Source of the DNA: Paenibacillus sp. FSL R7-0204
Lineage (GTDB): Bacteria; Bacillota; Bacilli; Paenibacillales; Paenibacillaceae
Direction of reading: 5' to 3'
NCBI RefSeq assembly: GCF_038002225.1
Contig: NZ_JBBOCA010000001.1
Location: 2,976,001-3,040,000, forward strand
DNA length: 64,000 nucleotides
The notes below the pieces were generated by a model that saw only the letters and a program-made list of their open reading frames with translations, did no database searches and was not told the origin of the DNA. Positions 1 to 7,255 of this stretch are shown here, piece by piece (the first letter of the stretch is position 1; every line of letters starts with the position of its first letter). Position numbers and translations under genes: made by a program.

Positions 1-707
1 TAGAGGCAGCCTCCTCCTTACTGTTCGAGAATGCGTATTACGTGCTCACGCCCCCGCCAGGCGTACCTGAAGCGGCATACCAGGCTCTGGAGTCGCTCCT
101 GCTACATACGAGAGCACAGATTGTCCGGCTTGATCCGGAGCGCCACGATGAGATTGTTGGAGCGATCAGCCATCTGCCGCATATTATTGCGGTAGCCCTG
201 GTGAATCAGATTCATGCATATGACCATTCGGACTCCTTATACAGCACGCTGGCTGCGGGGGGCTTCCGTGATATTACCCGCATTGCTTCGAGCGATCCGA
301 TCATCTGGCGCGATATTCTGCTGAATAACCGCTCTGTGATGCTGCGGCTGCTGAAGGATTGGAACGATGAGGTGTCCTCGTTCATACATCTGCTGGAGAG
401 CGGGGATGGTGCAGGGATCGAGTCGGCCTTCCAGGAGGCGAATCAATTCCGCAGCCAGCTTCCTGAGCGGCGTAAGGGAATGATCACTCCGCTGTTCGAT
501 CTGCATATTGATGTTCCCGATCACCCCGGCATTATCGGCCGAATTGCTACGGAGCTGGGTGACCAGGGTATCAACCTTAGTAACGTGCAGATTATTGAGA
601 GCCGCGAGGATGTCCCCGGGATCATGCGCTTATCCTTTCGCCAGGAGAATGACATGGAGCGGGCCAGAATTCTGCTGCAGGAGAATGATTATACCGTATA
701 TATGTAA
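1..707 (+). CDS. tyrA: Prephenate dehydrogenase, 3' part (5' end outside window)
   Basis: Oxidises prephenate to 4-hydroxyphenylpyruvate in tyrosine synthesis. The open frame enters from the left edge (first full codon at 3) and has no start here. The visible part begins with the family-typical LLFENAYYVLTP segment that follows the catalytic Rossmann core. It continues through the helical dimerisation region (HLPHIIAVALVNQ) and ends in an ACT domain over about the last 70 residues (FDLHIDVPDHPGIIGRIATE). A C-terminal ACT domain is usual for Firmicute TyrA and is the likely tyrosine feedback site. A strong hairpin terminator follows directly. Confidence 0.93.
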   Translation, partial: EAASSLLFENAYYVLTPPPGVPEAAYQALESLLLHTRAQIVRLDPERHDEIVGAISHLPHIIAVALVNQIHAYDHSDSLYSTLAAGGFRDITRIASSDPIIWRDILLNNRSVMLRLLKDWNDEVSSFIHLLESGDGAGIESAFQEANQFRSQLPERRKGMITPLFDLHIDVPDHPGIIGRIATELGDQGINLSNVQIIESREDVPGIMRLSFRQENDMERARILLQENDYTVYM

Positions 708-710
708 AAG

Positions 711-745
711 TAGAGCCGGGGCTGTATGCCTCGGCTCTTATTTAA
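711..745 (+). terminator. Terminator after tyrA
   Basis: Stem AGAGCCG-GGGC / GCCT-CGGCTCT around a TGTAT loop, followed by TTATTT, directly after the tyrA stop codon. Confidence 0.8.
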
Positions 746-784
746 AATATAAGAATTTATATGTTGCACACGATACATTATCCT

Positions 785-852
785 TCTATTTCTCGCTGAA
801 ACGGTACCGTCCTTTAAAAGGACGGCAAAGCCGTTTCTACTTGTTAAATAGA
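785..852. repeat. Nested-hairpin intergenic element
   Basis: Three nested inverted repeats share one axis. TCTATTT (785-791) pairs with AAATAGA (846-852). GAAACGG (798-804) pairs with CCGTTTC (831-837). CCGTCCT pairs with AGGACGG around TTAAA (807-825). It lies beyond the tyrA terminator and codes for nothing recognisable. It could be a dispersed structured repeat or a processed RNA; no second copy was seen in this window. Confidence 0.5.
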
Positions 853-937
853 GGAAATCCAATTGCTATCAGATGATGCCCCGGCTCCCGCAAAAAACAA
901 GCGCTCAGTAAACACCCAAATGTTCGTAAAAATGGGC

Positions 938-1030
938 AAAAAAAAGACCGCTTACATTATAAGCGGTTACAGTTCACAATCTCTTGGAACCGTGTAGTGT
1001 TTGGATAGGAGTGGAGAGAAACCATACTGT
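938..1030 (-). ncRNA. Candidate small regulatory RNA with anti-Shine-Dalgarno-like seed
   Basis: A complete stand-alone transcription unit is visible on the minus strand. A consensus sigma-A promoter at 1037-1065 predicts a start near 1030. A rho-independent terminator (ACCGCTTA / TAAGCGGT stem, 946-968) is followed by eight U at 945-938. The predicted RNA is about 93 nt. Its 5' part is single-stranded and C/U-rich (minus strand of 1003-1019, UCUCUCCACUCC type), complementary to GGAG-type ribosome binding sites. A second hairpin, ACGGUUC / GAACUGU, comes from 969-993. It encodes no protein. This architecture matches trans-acting C-rich sRNAs such as FsrA or RoxS, but I do not recognise the sequence. 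Confidence 0.72.
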
Positions 1031-1036
1031 ACTTTT

Positions 1037-1065
1037 ATTATATGTATCCGTTTACATTTTGTCAA
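1037..1065 (-). promoter_or_regulatory. Sigma-A promoter of the small RNA
   Basis: On the minus strand, TTGACA (1065-1060), a 17 bp spacer, and TATAAT (1042-1037). Both hexamers match the consensus perfectly, making this one of the strongest promoters in the window. Confidence 0.85.
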
Positions 1066-1151
1066 TACTTTATTCAAAGAAAATAAGACCGCTTTCATCA
1101 GCCTGCCTGTGCTTCTCTCAAAGTCTATTAATTTCCTCCTGTTAGAAAATG

Positions 1152-1160
1152 TGCTATACT
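1152..1160 (+). promoter_or_regulatory. Extended -10 promoter upstream of the ECF sigma leader
   Basis: TGCTATACT is an extended -10 element (TG-N-TATACT). The -35 region is poor. A start near 1167 would give a leader of about 280 nt before the sigma gene. Confidence 0.4.
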
Positions 1161-1183
1161 GAGTTAAGTATGTTTATAGATTC

Positions 1184-1291
1184 CTTCCAAGTATAGGTAA
1201 CCGCTTGCTGAAGAAGTGGAGACGGGCTGTGTTGTCCTTCAGGGAGAATGCTGCCATTCTTCTGTCTAGAAAAGGAATTGAAGGTTGGAAG
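1184..1291 (+). other. Structured leader region upstream of the ECF sigma gene
   Basis: A closing stem CTTCCAA (1184-1190) / TTGGAAG (1285-1291) encloses two hairpins: CTGAAG (1208-1213) / CTTCAG (1237-1242), and AGAATG-ctgc-CATTCT (1245-1260). The layout suggests a folded RNA of about 108 nt. I do not recognise a known riboswitch, 6S or SRP RNA signature in it. It could be a leader or a separate RNA. Confidence 0.35.
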
Positions 1292-1361
1292 CCTTAAATA
1301 ACGGTAAGTTGAATATACATAGGAAGATTGGATTTTTGTGCTGCAAATTTGAAGTAATGCC

Positions 1362-1386
1362 GCAACTTTTTGTTACCTGCCCGGTA
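1362..1386 (+). promoter_or_regulatory. Putative ECF-type (autoregulatory) promoter
   Basis: GCAACTTTT at 1362-1370, then 11-12 nt to CGGTA at 1382-1386, ending 58 nt before the sigma start codon. The -35 block is identical to those at 41557 and 43297, in front of the two amidase genes. The -10 half is weaker than their CGTC. ECF sigma factors normally activate their own promoter, which makes this plausible. Confidence 0.45.
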
Positions 1387-1444
1387 TAAGTAGATACGGA
1401 CCGGACGGGATTACACGTGCAAGGGCGAGGAGGGCCGACTCACC

Positions 1445-2032
1445 ATGACGGATTCCCAGTTGATCCAGCTAATCAAGCAAGGTGATACAGAATTATACTC
1501 GGAACTCATGCGACGATATCAACGCAAGATATTGGCGTTTGTGTACCACATGCTGAAGAACTCCCATATGGAGCTGATTGCCGAAGACCTCTGTTCAGAG
1601 ACCTTCTACAAAGCCTTCCGGAGTCTTCATTCCTTCCGGGAAGTGGATGCTTCTTTCTCCACATGGCTGTACACGATTGCCCGCAATACAGTGCTGAGCG
1701 AACTTCGTAAGAACCGTGCCGGGAATGTGTCGCTTGAAGAGAGCGGCTATACGCCTGTGGCACCGCTTGATGTTGCCCCGGAACAGGCAGCATTGCGTAA
1801 GGAACGGATGGAACTTGTCCGCGAAGCGATTAACAATCTCCCGGAGAAGCAGCGTTCCGCGCTGATTCTGCGTGAATATGATCAGATGGATTACCAGGAA
1901 ATTGCCGTGATTCTGGAGCAGAGCGTCAGCTCAGTGAAGTCACTGCTGTTCCGGGCTAGGAGCAGTGTGAAGCTGCAGCTCGAATCCTATTTCTATGAGC
2001 CTGAAGTTGAAGAGCAGGCTGAGAGGGTGTAA
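1445..2032 (+). CDS. ECF-family RNA polymerase sigma factor (SigW/SigM-like)
   Basis: Alternative sigma factor of 195 residues, the normal ECF size. Sigma-2 covers about residues 20-90, with the core-binding and -10 recognition helices (AEDLCSETFYKAFR, FSTWLYTIARN). Sigma-4 covers about 130-182 (LPEKQRSALILREYDQMDYQEIA followed by the HTH helix SVSSVKSLLFRAR), which reads the -35 element. The gene for a zinc-finger anti-sigma factor follows after 5 nt, so the pair forms the usual stress-release switch. The GCAACTTTT promoter block upstream recurs before two cell-wall amidases, suggesting an envelope-stress role. Which Bacillus ECF factor it matches cannot be settled from sequence alone. Confidence 0.92.
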   Translation: MTDSQLIQLIKQGDTELYSELMRRYQRKILAFVYHMLKNSHMELIAEDLCSETFYKAFRSLHSFREVDASFSTWLYTIARNTVLSELRKNRAGNVSLEESGYTPVAPLDVAPEQAALRKERMELVREAINNLPEKQRSALILREYDQMDYQEIAVILEQSVSSVKSLLFRARSSVKLQLESYFYEPEVEEQAERV

Positions 2033-2037
2033 GGCCT

Positions 2038-2628
2038 ATGAATTGCAGGGAAGCGCAGGATTCCATTCCACACTTGTGGGACGCTCCCCCCACAGATCCC
2101 AGGCGGATTAGACTTGAGAGACATATCGCAACCTGCTCCTACTGCAGTGCCGAATGGGCGCTGTGGCAGGAGACCAGTGAGCTTATGCAGGATACAAGAT
2201 TCGATGTCAGCGATGAGCGGGCAGAAGCGATTAACAGTAAGGTTATGGAGCGGATCTATCTGGAGAGCCCCTGGCTTATGCCTGGTGACGGGAAGTCTGC
2301 GGGGAGTTCAACAGTATTCCGGCATCGCTTAAGCCTATGGATTGCCTGTTTCTTAGCGGTGTTTATCTCCAGCTTCTTATACTTCACCGTGTTCAAGACC
2401 CCCTCGAATACGACGGCGGCACAGAGCGGAATCGTCGAGACAGGTGTGGCAGGTTTAACCCTGGACTGGTCTTCTTCCTATCCGGTGGAGTCTGAGGGCG
2501 GGATCATTGAGCCGCTGGTGGCCAATATGGGCCCTGCACATCCGCAGTACTGGATGGTATTGTCGACGCTGGGCGTCGGATTATCCATATTCCTGCTGGT
2601 CCGTCTGAACCGGTACCGCAGACAATGA
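2038..2628 (+). CDS. Membrane anti-sigma factor with zinc-finger (zf-HC2) domain
   Basis: 196 residues. The N-terminal anti-sigma domain carries the H-x3-C-x2-C zinc motif (HIATCSYC, about residues 30-37) after an N-terminal Cys (MNCREAQ). Two hydrophobic segments follow, at about 100-120 (SLWIACFLAVFISSFLYFTV) and at the C-terminus (MVLSTLGVGLSIFLLVRL), with about 50 extracellular residues between them. It starts 5 nt after the sigma stop codon and is almost certainly cotranscribed. By family analogy it holds the sigma factor inactive at the membrane until an envelope signal releases it. The signal and any site-1 protease are not encoded here. Confidence 0.88.
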   Translation: MNCREAQDSIPHLWDAPPTDPRRIRLERHIATCSYCSAEWALWQETSELMQDTRFDVSDERAEAINSKVMERIYLESPWLMPGDGKSAGSSTVFRHRLSLWIACFLAVFISSFLYFTVFKTPSNTTAAQSGIVETGVAGLTLDWSSSYPVESEGGIIEPLVANMGPAHPQYWMVLSTLGVGLSIFLLVRLNRYRRQ

Positions 2629-2663
2629 GAACCCCCTTCCCGAGTATGGAGAAGAGGGTTTTT
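2629..2663 (+). terminator. Terminator after the anti-sigma gene
   Basis: AACCCcCTTC / GAAGaGGGTT imperfect stem around CCGAGTATGGA, ending in TTTTTG. Confidence 0.65.
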
Positions 2664-2748
2664 GATATTTGTTAAAAAAGAAGACATTTGTTTTCATTCG
2701 TGTTACATTATTAAGCAAACATAAAAGGGAAGGGAACGGTGATAGGCG

Positions 2749-3336
2749 ATGCTGATCGGCTTAATACGCCATGGGCTGACGGATTGGAATGCGGTAGGTA
2801 AAATTCAGGGGCAAAGTGATATTCCGCTGAATGATGAAGGCAGGCGGCAGGCTGAGATGCTGGGCGACCGGCTGCTGCAGGAGCCTTACCATTGGGACTA
2901 TTGTATTACCAGCAGCCTGTCGCGTGCAGCAGAGACCGGCAAGATCGTAGCGGCCAAGCTGGGTGTTCCTCTACTTGAGCCGGATGACCGTATCCGTGAG
3001 CGTGCCTACGGCCAGGTGGAGGGCATGACGGCTGAAGCCCGAGAATCCAAATGGGGAAAGGATTGGAAGCTGCTGTCTCTGGGACAGGAGAGCGATGAGG
3101 CGCTTCAGGTCCGGGGTCTTGCATTCCTGGAGGATATTACGGCCCGCTTCCCGGGTAAGAATGTTCTGGTCATCTCCCATGGAGGATTCCTTGCGCAGCT
3201 CTACACCGCACTTTACAAAGATAAATATTCGGAACGGCTCGGCAATCTCTCACTCACGATTCTGGAGAAGAACGAGCAGGAATGGAATCCTTTATTATAC
3301 AACTGCACCCGTCATATTTTACAAAAACAGCATTAA
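2749..3336 (+). CDS. Histidine phosphatase family protein (phosphoglycerate-mutase-like)
   Basis: 195 residues with the phosphohistidine signature near the N-terminus (LIGLIRHGLTDWN, catalytic His at about residue 8). The distal catalytic His lies in VLVISHGGF near residue 144. The acidic partner is in RERAYGQVEGM, and the S-RAAET segment carries the second substrate Arg. Such proteins are broad phosphomonoesterases (PhoE type) or cobalamin/alpha-ribazole phosphatases rather than glycolytic mutases. The neighbours do not reveal the substrate. The ATG is preceded by GGGAAGGGAACGGTGATAGGCG. A clear terminator follows, so it is probably a single-gene unit. Confidence 0.86.
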   Translation: MLIGLIRHGLTDWNAVGKIQGQSDIPLNDEGRRQAEMLGDRLLQEPYHWDYCITSSLSRAAETGKIVAAKLGVPLLEPDDRIRERAYGQVEGMTAEARESKWGKDWKLLSLGQESDEALQVRGLAFLEDITARFPGKNVLVISHGGFLAQLYTALYKDKYSERLGNLSLTILEKNEQEWNPLLYNCTRHILQKQH

Positions 3337-3362
3337 CCCGACCCTTCGGGTTATTTTTTTTG
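3334..3362 (+). terminator. Terminator after the histidine phosphatase
   Basis: AACCCGA-CCC-TTCGGGTT stem followed by ATTTTTTTT. Confidence 0.85.
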
Positions 3363-3426
3363 CAGCAAAAGGAATAAAAAGGGCTGTATTTCCCATAATG
3401 GTAGTAAAACAGTGAGGCGATGAGAG

Positions 3427-4515
3427 ATGAATCTGGCGGATATGCTCACTTATGCAGACATTGGTCAGCTGACCGCCATTGCGGGACGCTATCAGTGTGA
3501 GTGCAAACGGAATTCCAAACATGATTTGATTCAGAGTATACTGATCACCTTGGGCAGCCGGGAATTCATGGAGTCCCATATTAAGGGGAGTTCCCCGGGA
3601 GAGCTGCGTTTGCTGAACAGCCTGCTCTTTGATGAACGCAGTCACTTCAGCCTGGAGGATCTGCTGGCTGCCGCCAGGCAGGCTTCCTTCGATGCTCCGC
3701 CCGGCAAAAGCGGTGACTACCGCGAGCTGGTCAGCCGGCTTAAGAACAGCGGCTGGCTGTTCAGCGGAGCCTCCCAGCAGAGCCGGTATCTGTTCCAGGT
3801 GCCGTTGGATCTGAAGAAGCGCTTCCGTGAGCAGATGGGCCAGTATTTGCAGCAGCGGATAATTCCTGTCCCGGAGCCGGCGGTGTACAGGGGAGAGGGA
3901 GATTTACTGGCCGGGGATCTGCTGCTGTTCCTGCGGTATGTGAAGGAGAATGAACCTGAGCTGAACCAGGAAGGCGCGCTTTATAAGCGCAATCAGCAAG
4001 GGTTGATGAATGCGCTGCAGATTACGGAGCCTTTGCTTGGCAAGGGCGGCTGGAGGTTCGGCTACGGCAGGGCTTGTGAGCATTATCCGCCGAGATTTGC
4101 CCTGCTGTACGATTATGCCCGCCACCGCCGCTGGATCTCCGAGGAAGGCTACAGGCTGCAGCTTACAGCCGCAGGCGGGCATTTTCTGGCGGAGGGGAAA
4201 TCAGAAAAGCTGATGCAGTTATTCTCCTTTTGGTTAAGACTGTATAAAGGGGCTATTCCCAATTTGCCTTCGCTGGTCTACTGGATCAGTCTAAGTGCCG
4301 GCAGATGGGTGACTACAGCCTCGCTGTCAGAAGGAATCGGCTGGCTGATCAAGCCCTTCTATTACGATGATGCCGCTTCCATTCTCGAGCAGCGCATCTT
4401 GCGGATGATGCTGCATCTGGGCATGCTTAAGCTTGGTGAGGAACCCGCAGGAACAGTAGTCATGATGACACCGTGGGGATGTGAGGCGGCTGTGCCGAAG
4501 CATCTGCTCAGGTAA
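3427..4515 (+). CDS. Conserved hypothetical protein, 362 aa
   Basis: I do not recognise this protein. It is soluble and rich in charged residues and leucine, with no signal peptide or membrane segment. The N-terminal half has a pattern like a helix-turn-helix or winged-helix region (DMLTYADIGQLTAIAGRY, KHDLIQSILITLGS, SLEDLLAAARQ). A second similar region lies near the C-terminus (VTTASLSEGIGWLIKPF, ILEQRILRMMLHLGMLKLGEE). Paired winged helices of this kind occur in helicase-associated modules, but no ATPase motif is present. The ATG follows GAGGCGATGAGAG. Eleven nucleotides separate its stop from the next gene start, implying cotranscription with the hexapeptide-repeat protein. Confidence 0.75.
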   Translation: MNLADMLTYADIGQLTAIAGRYQCECKRNSKHDLIQSILITLGSREFMESHIKGSSPGELRLLNSLLFDERSHFSLEDLLAAARQASFDAPPGKSGDYRELVSRLKNSGWLFSGASQQSRYLFQVPLDLKKRFREQMGQYLQQRIIPVPEPAVYRGEGDLLAGDLLLFLRYVKENEPELNQEGALYKRNQQGLMNALQITEPLLGKGGWRFGYGRACEHYPPRFALLYDYARHRRWISEEGYRLQLTAAGGHFLAEGKSEKLMQLFSFWLRLYKGAIPNLPSLVYWISLSAGRWVTTASLSEGIGWLIKPFYYDDAASILEQRILRMMLHLGMLKLGEEPAGTVVMMTPWGCEAAVPKHLLR

Positions 4516-4526
4516 GGGGGAGAGTG

Positions 4527-5033
4527 ATGCGGATTGCTTATGGGAGTTACATACCGCAGCTTGATGAATCAGTCTATGTGGCGGAAGGCGCTAAGCTCGT
4601 TGGCGATGTAAGGATAAACAAACAATCCAGTGTCTGGTTCAACGCCGTACTTCGCGGTGACCTGGCGCCGGTGATCATCGGGGAGCGCTGCAATATCCAG
4701 GATGGTGTGGTCGGCCATGTGGCGGAAGGATTGCCGCTGGTGCTGGAGGATGACATCTCGGTCGGGCATTCAGCAATCATCCACGGCTGCCGGATAGGCA
4801 AGGGCACATTAATCGGAATGGGTGCAATTGTACTGAACGGAGCAGAGATTGGTGAATATGCTTTAGTAGGAGCCGGCTCCATTGTAACCGAGAACAAAAT
4901 CATTCCTCCGTACACGCTCTCCTTGGGCACACCGGCCAAAGTGGTCCGTGAATTGACTGAGCAGGATCTGCTGAGGATGGCACGCACAAGTGAAAGCTAT
5001 GTGAAAAAAGCATTGGAATACGGAATTTCTTAA
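4527..5033 (+). CDS. Gamma-carbonic-anhydrase-like hexapeptide-repeat protein (YtoA/YrdA family)
   Basis: 168-residue left-handed beta-helix protein. Tandem hexapeptides run from about residue 20 to 140 (VYVAEGAKLVGDVRI, VIIGERCNIQDG, SVGHSAIIHGCRIGKGTLIGMGAIVLNGAEIGEYALVGAGSIV), ending in the family-typical GTPAKVVREL. The metal-binding histidines of the trimer interface are visible at VGHVAEG, SVGHSA and IIHGC. Members bind zinc or iron and some have weak carbonic anhydrase activity; most functions are unknown. GTG at 4524 and ATG at 4527 are both possible starts. ATG is preferred because of its spacing from AAGGGGGAG. Confidence 0.88.
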   Translation: MRIAYGSYIPQLDESVYVAEGAKLVGDVRINKQSSVWFNAVLRGDLAPVIIGERCNIQDGVVGHVAEGLPLVLEDDISVGHSAIIHGCRIGKGTLIGMGAIVLNGAEIGEYALVGAGSIVTENKIIPPYTLSLGTPAKVVRELTEQDLLRMARTSESYVKKALEYGIS

Positions 5034-5051
5034 ACAGCGGAGGTGTATCGA

Positions 5052-5231
5052 ATGGACAAAATGAAGGCTACTTATGAAGTGATGCTGGGCCTGGCTGCAG
5101 AAATGGTGTGGGATGAAGCGTTAAGAAAGCGTCGTACCGACATGTTGTACCTGAAGATCGACACGGCGCTGGCTGCCGGTGATGAGGCGGCTTTCCGGAA
5201 TCTGACTGAAGAACTGAAAAGTTTGGCATAG
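5052..5231 (+). CDS. Small IDEAL-domain protein
   Basis: 59 residues. The core carries the IDEAL signature (DMLYLKIDTALAAGDEAAF, about residues 31-49), named after its I-D-x-A-L residues and found in Bacillales regulatory or binding proteins. The start at 5052 is chosen because AGCGGAGG sits about 8 nt upstream; an upstream GTG at 5043 would overlap that ribosome binding site. Function is unknown. In Bacillus subtilis an IDEAL-domain protein (YpiB) also lies just before ypiF-qcrABC, so position supports a conserved neighbourhood. A terminator follows immediately. Confidence 0.82.
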   Translation: MDKMKATYEVMLGLAAEMVWDEALRKRRTDMLYLKIDTALAAGDEAAFRNLTEELKSLA

Positions 5232-5259
5232 GAAATGCGCCTGGCGCATTTCTTTTTTT
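5232..5259 (+). terminator. Terminator after the IDEAL-domain gene
   Basis: GAAATGCGCC / GGCGCATTTC hairpin followed by TTTTTTT. Confidence 0.88.
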
Positions 5260-5353
5260 GTAATTTAAAGATTGCCAAGCCGCATACACTTGTTTATGAT
5301 GCTTTTAAAAGTAAAAATGCATGCTGCGGGATGCGGCTAGAGGGGGCGAATCT

Positions 5354-5779
5354 ATGAAATTCAGTGATTTTGACAGTAGAGCCTGGGAGACCGATGGACA
5401 ATATTATGATACCTGCATCATTCCGTATAGCGGACTTCAAGGCACGGAGACTCCGCCTGAGACCGCCGCGTTACTGGAACGGCAGCGTGATTTCCTGGAA
5501 TTGGCCGAACAACCGTACAAGGGGAGGGTCGTGACTTATCCGGCGGTACAATATGCAGGGGCTGGAATAACAGTTCTTGTGAATGAACTTTGCCGAAAAG
5601 TCAAATCCAGCGGCTTCCAGTACGTAATCGTGATGTCTGCTAATGAGGAACTGCGCAGGGAGGATATTTATGAAAGCGATTTACTCCTTTGCCTGCCTGA
5701 GATAGCGGCTGATTCCAAGGCTGAGGTAAGCGCGTATGTACGCAGTGAAATCCAGACCTTATGGCAGAATGGGAAATGA
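5354..5779 (+). CDS. ypiF: DUF2487 family protein YpiF
   Basis: 141 residues beginning MKFSDFDSRAWE, with CIIPYSGLQG and VVTYPAVQY as recognisable family segments. It is soluble, with no catalytic motif seen. It is placed as YpiF by sequence type and by position immediately upstream of qcrABC, as in Bacillus. The ATG at 5354 follows AGAGGGGG; an upstream in-frame start at 5321 lacks a ribosome binding site. The gap of 221 nt to qcrA contains its own promoter. Function is unknown; a link to cytochrome bc assembly is inference from position only. Confidence 0.8.
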   Translation: MKFSDFDSRAWETDGQYYDTCIIPYSGLQGTETPPETAALLERQRDFLELAEQPYKGRVVTYPAVQYAGAGITVLVNELCRKVKSSGFQYVIVMSANEELRREDIYESDLLLCLPEIAADSKAEVSAYVRSEIQTLWQNGK

Positions 5780-5852
5780 GTTAAATGTGACGGAAAATCA
5801 ACAATTTATTGAAAAAGCACCGAAAACGCCTGTCACAATTTAGACAATATTC

Positions 5853-5881
5853 TTGACGGGTTTTGGACCCTAAGCTATGAT
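5853..5881 (+). promoter_or_regulatory. Sigma-A promoter of the qcr operon
   Basis: TTGACG (5853-5858), 17 bp spacer, TATGAT (5876-5881). Predicted start near 5888 gives a leader of about 110 nt before qcrA. Confidence 0.7.
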
Positions 5882-5900
5882 TAGGATGAACTTATATGAA

Positions 5901-5918
5901 CTGTGATATTTTTCATTG
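5901..5918. promoter_or_regulatory. Weak Rex-box-like sequence in the qcr leader
   Basis: CTGTGATATTTTTCATTG matches 8 of the 12 defined positions of TTGTGA-N6-TCACAA and lies about 13 nt after the predicted start. A rex gene is in this window. Low confidence: the right half-site is degenerate. Confidence 0.22.
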
Positions 5919-6000
5919 AAAACGGAATTTTTACCTAAAATACCTATGCAACAACTCTGCAGGTGCCTTCTCACATTTTGAAAAGGGGGTTACATACAGT

Positions 6001-6555
6001 ATGAGCAGCCTTAATGAAGAAGAAGAGTCACTTCCGCAAGAACCGCCCAGCCGAAACGAGATGTCACGCAGACAGTTTTTGACCTATACGCTAGGAGGGG
6101 CTACCGCCTTTATGGGGGCCGGCGTTATTTTGCCGATGGTCCGGTTTGCTGTAGATCCGATTCTGCAGAAAAAAGGCGAGGGGGAATTCATCAAGGTAGC
6201 GGAAGCGTCCAAAATTACAGAGGAGCCCCAGGAGTTCACCTTCGAGCTTCCACAGCAGGACGGGTGGTATGCCAGTACAGCGATGCTTACAGCGTGGATT
6301 CGTAAAGACGCGAACGGAGATATTTATGCGCTTTCACCCATCTGCAAGCATCTGGGCTGTACCGTAGGCTGGAATAATAACAAGGCATATCCCGATGAAT
6401 ATCATTGCCCTTGCCATGGCGCCCGCTATACGAAGCAGGGCCGGCAACTGGCCGTGGCCGCCAAGCCGCTTGACCAGTACACCACCAAGATTGACGGAGG
6501 CTGGGTATATCTCGGTGAAATCGTCCCTAATACTGTTTCGGCGAAGGAGGCGTGA
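6001..6555 (+). CDS. qcrA: Menaquinol:cytochrome c reductase, Rieske iron-sulfur subunit
   Basis: 184 residues. It transfers electrons from menaquinol via a [2Fe-2S] cluster in the cytochrome bc complex at the outer membrane face. The cluster motifs are CKHLGC (about residue 115) and CPCHGARY (about 139), giving the two Cys and two His ligands plus the disulfide cysteines. The N-terminus carries a twin-arginine-like signal (SRRQFLTYTLGG) followed by a hydrophobic anchor, consistent with Tat export of a folded cluster protein. The ATG follows AAAAGGGGG. qcrB starts 5 nt after the stop. Confidence 0.96.
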   Translation: MSSLNEEEESLPQEPPSRNEMSRRQFLTYTLGGATAFMGAGVILPMVRFAVDPILQKKGEGEFIKVAEASKITEEPQEFTFELPQQDGWYASTAMLTAWIRKDANGDIYALSPICKHLGCTVGWNNNKAYPDEYHCPCHGARYTKQGRQLAVAAKPLDQYTTKIDGGWVYLGEIVPNTVSAKEA

Positions 6556-6560
6556 ACGGC

Positions 6561-7232
6561 GTGTTCAAAAACGTATATAACTGGATTGATGAACGTCTGG
6601 ATATTACACCGATCTGGAGAGATGTTGCCGACCACGAGGTCCCCGAGCATGTCAATCCCGCACACCACTTTTCAGCCTTTGTCTACTGCTTCGGCGGACT
6701 AACGTTCTTCATCACTGTCATACAGATCCTATCAGGAATGTTCCTGACCATGTACTATGTCCCGGATATCATTAATGCCTACGCCAGTGTGGAATATCTG
6801 CAGACCAAGGTCGCCTTCGGTAAAATCGTCCGCGGCATGCACCATTGGGGCGCGAGTCTCGTCATTGTCATGATGTTCCTTCATACGATGCGTGTGTTTT
6901 TCACCGGTTCGTATAAGGCTCCGCGTGAGATGAACTGGGTGGTGGGGATGCTGATTTTCTTCGTCATGCTGGGACTGGGACTAACCGGTTACCTGCTTCC
7001 GTGGGACAATAAGGCGTACTTCGCCACCAAGGTTACACTGGAGATCGCCAATTCGGTTCCATTCATGGGGCCGGTGCTCAAGGAGCTGATGCAGGGCGGC
7101 AGTATTGCCGGCGCCGAGACGCTAACCCGGTTCTTCGCCTTACATGTATTCTTCCTCCCGGCGGTTCTGCTTATTCTGCTTGTCGGGCACTTCATTATGA
7201 TCCGCAGACAAGGCATATCCGGTCCGCTGTAA
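6561..7232 (+). CDS. qcrB: Menaquinol:cytochrome c reductase, cytochrome b6 subunit
   Basis: 223-residue integral membrane cytochrome b6. Heme-ligating histidines are visible in MHHWGASLVIVMMFLHTMR and in the helix RFFALHVFFLP...GHF. The quinone-site region (GYLLPWDNKA) is present, and a conserved Cys lies in FVYCFGG. GTG at 6561 is chosen because AAGGAGG lies 10 nt upstream and the length then matches Bacillus QcrB (about 224). The in-frame GTG at 6552 would almost touch the ribosome binding site. The middle gene of qcrABC. Confidence 0.95.
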   Translation: MFKNVYNWIDERLDITPIWRDVADHEVPEHVNPAHHFSAFVYCFGGLTFFITVIQILSGMFLTMYYVPDIINAYASVEYLQTKVAFGKIVRGMHHWGASLVIVMMFLHTMRVFFTGSYKAPREMNWVVGMLIFFVMLGLGLTGYLLPWDNKAYFATKVTLEIANSVPFMGPVLKELMQGGSIAGAETLTRFFALHVFFLPAVLLILLVGHFIMIRRQGISGPL

Positions 7233-7255
7233 AATAACGTATAGGAGGCACGGTC

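Noticed and set aside
508..876. 122-codon ORF overlapping the tyrA end
   Set aside because: Frame-shadow of the ACT domain running through the terminator and a hairpin element.
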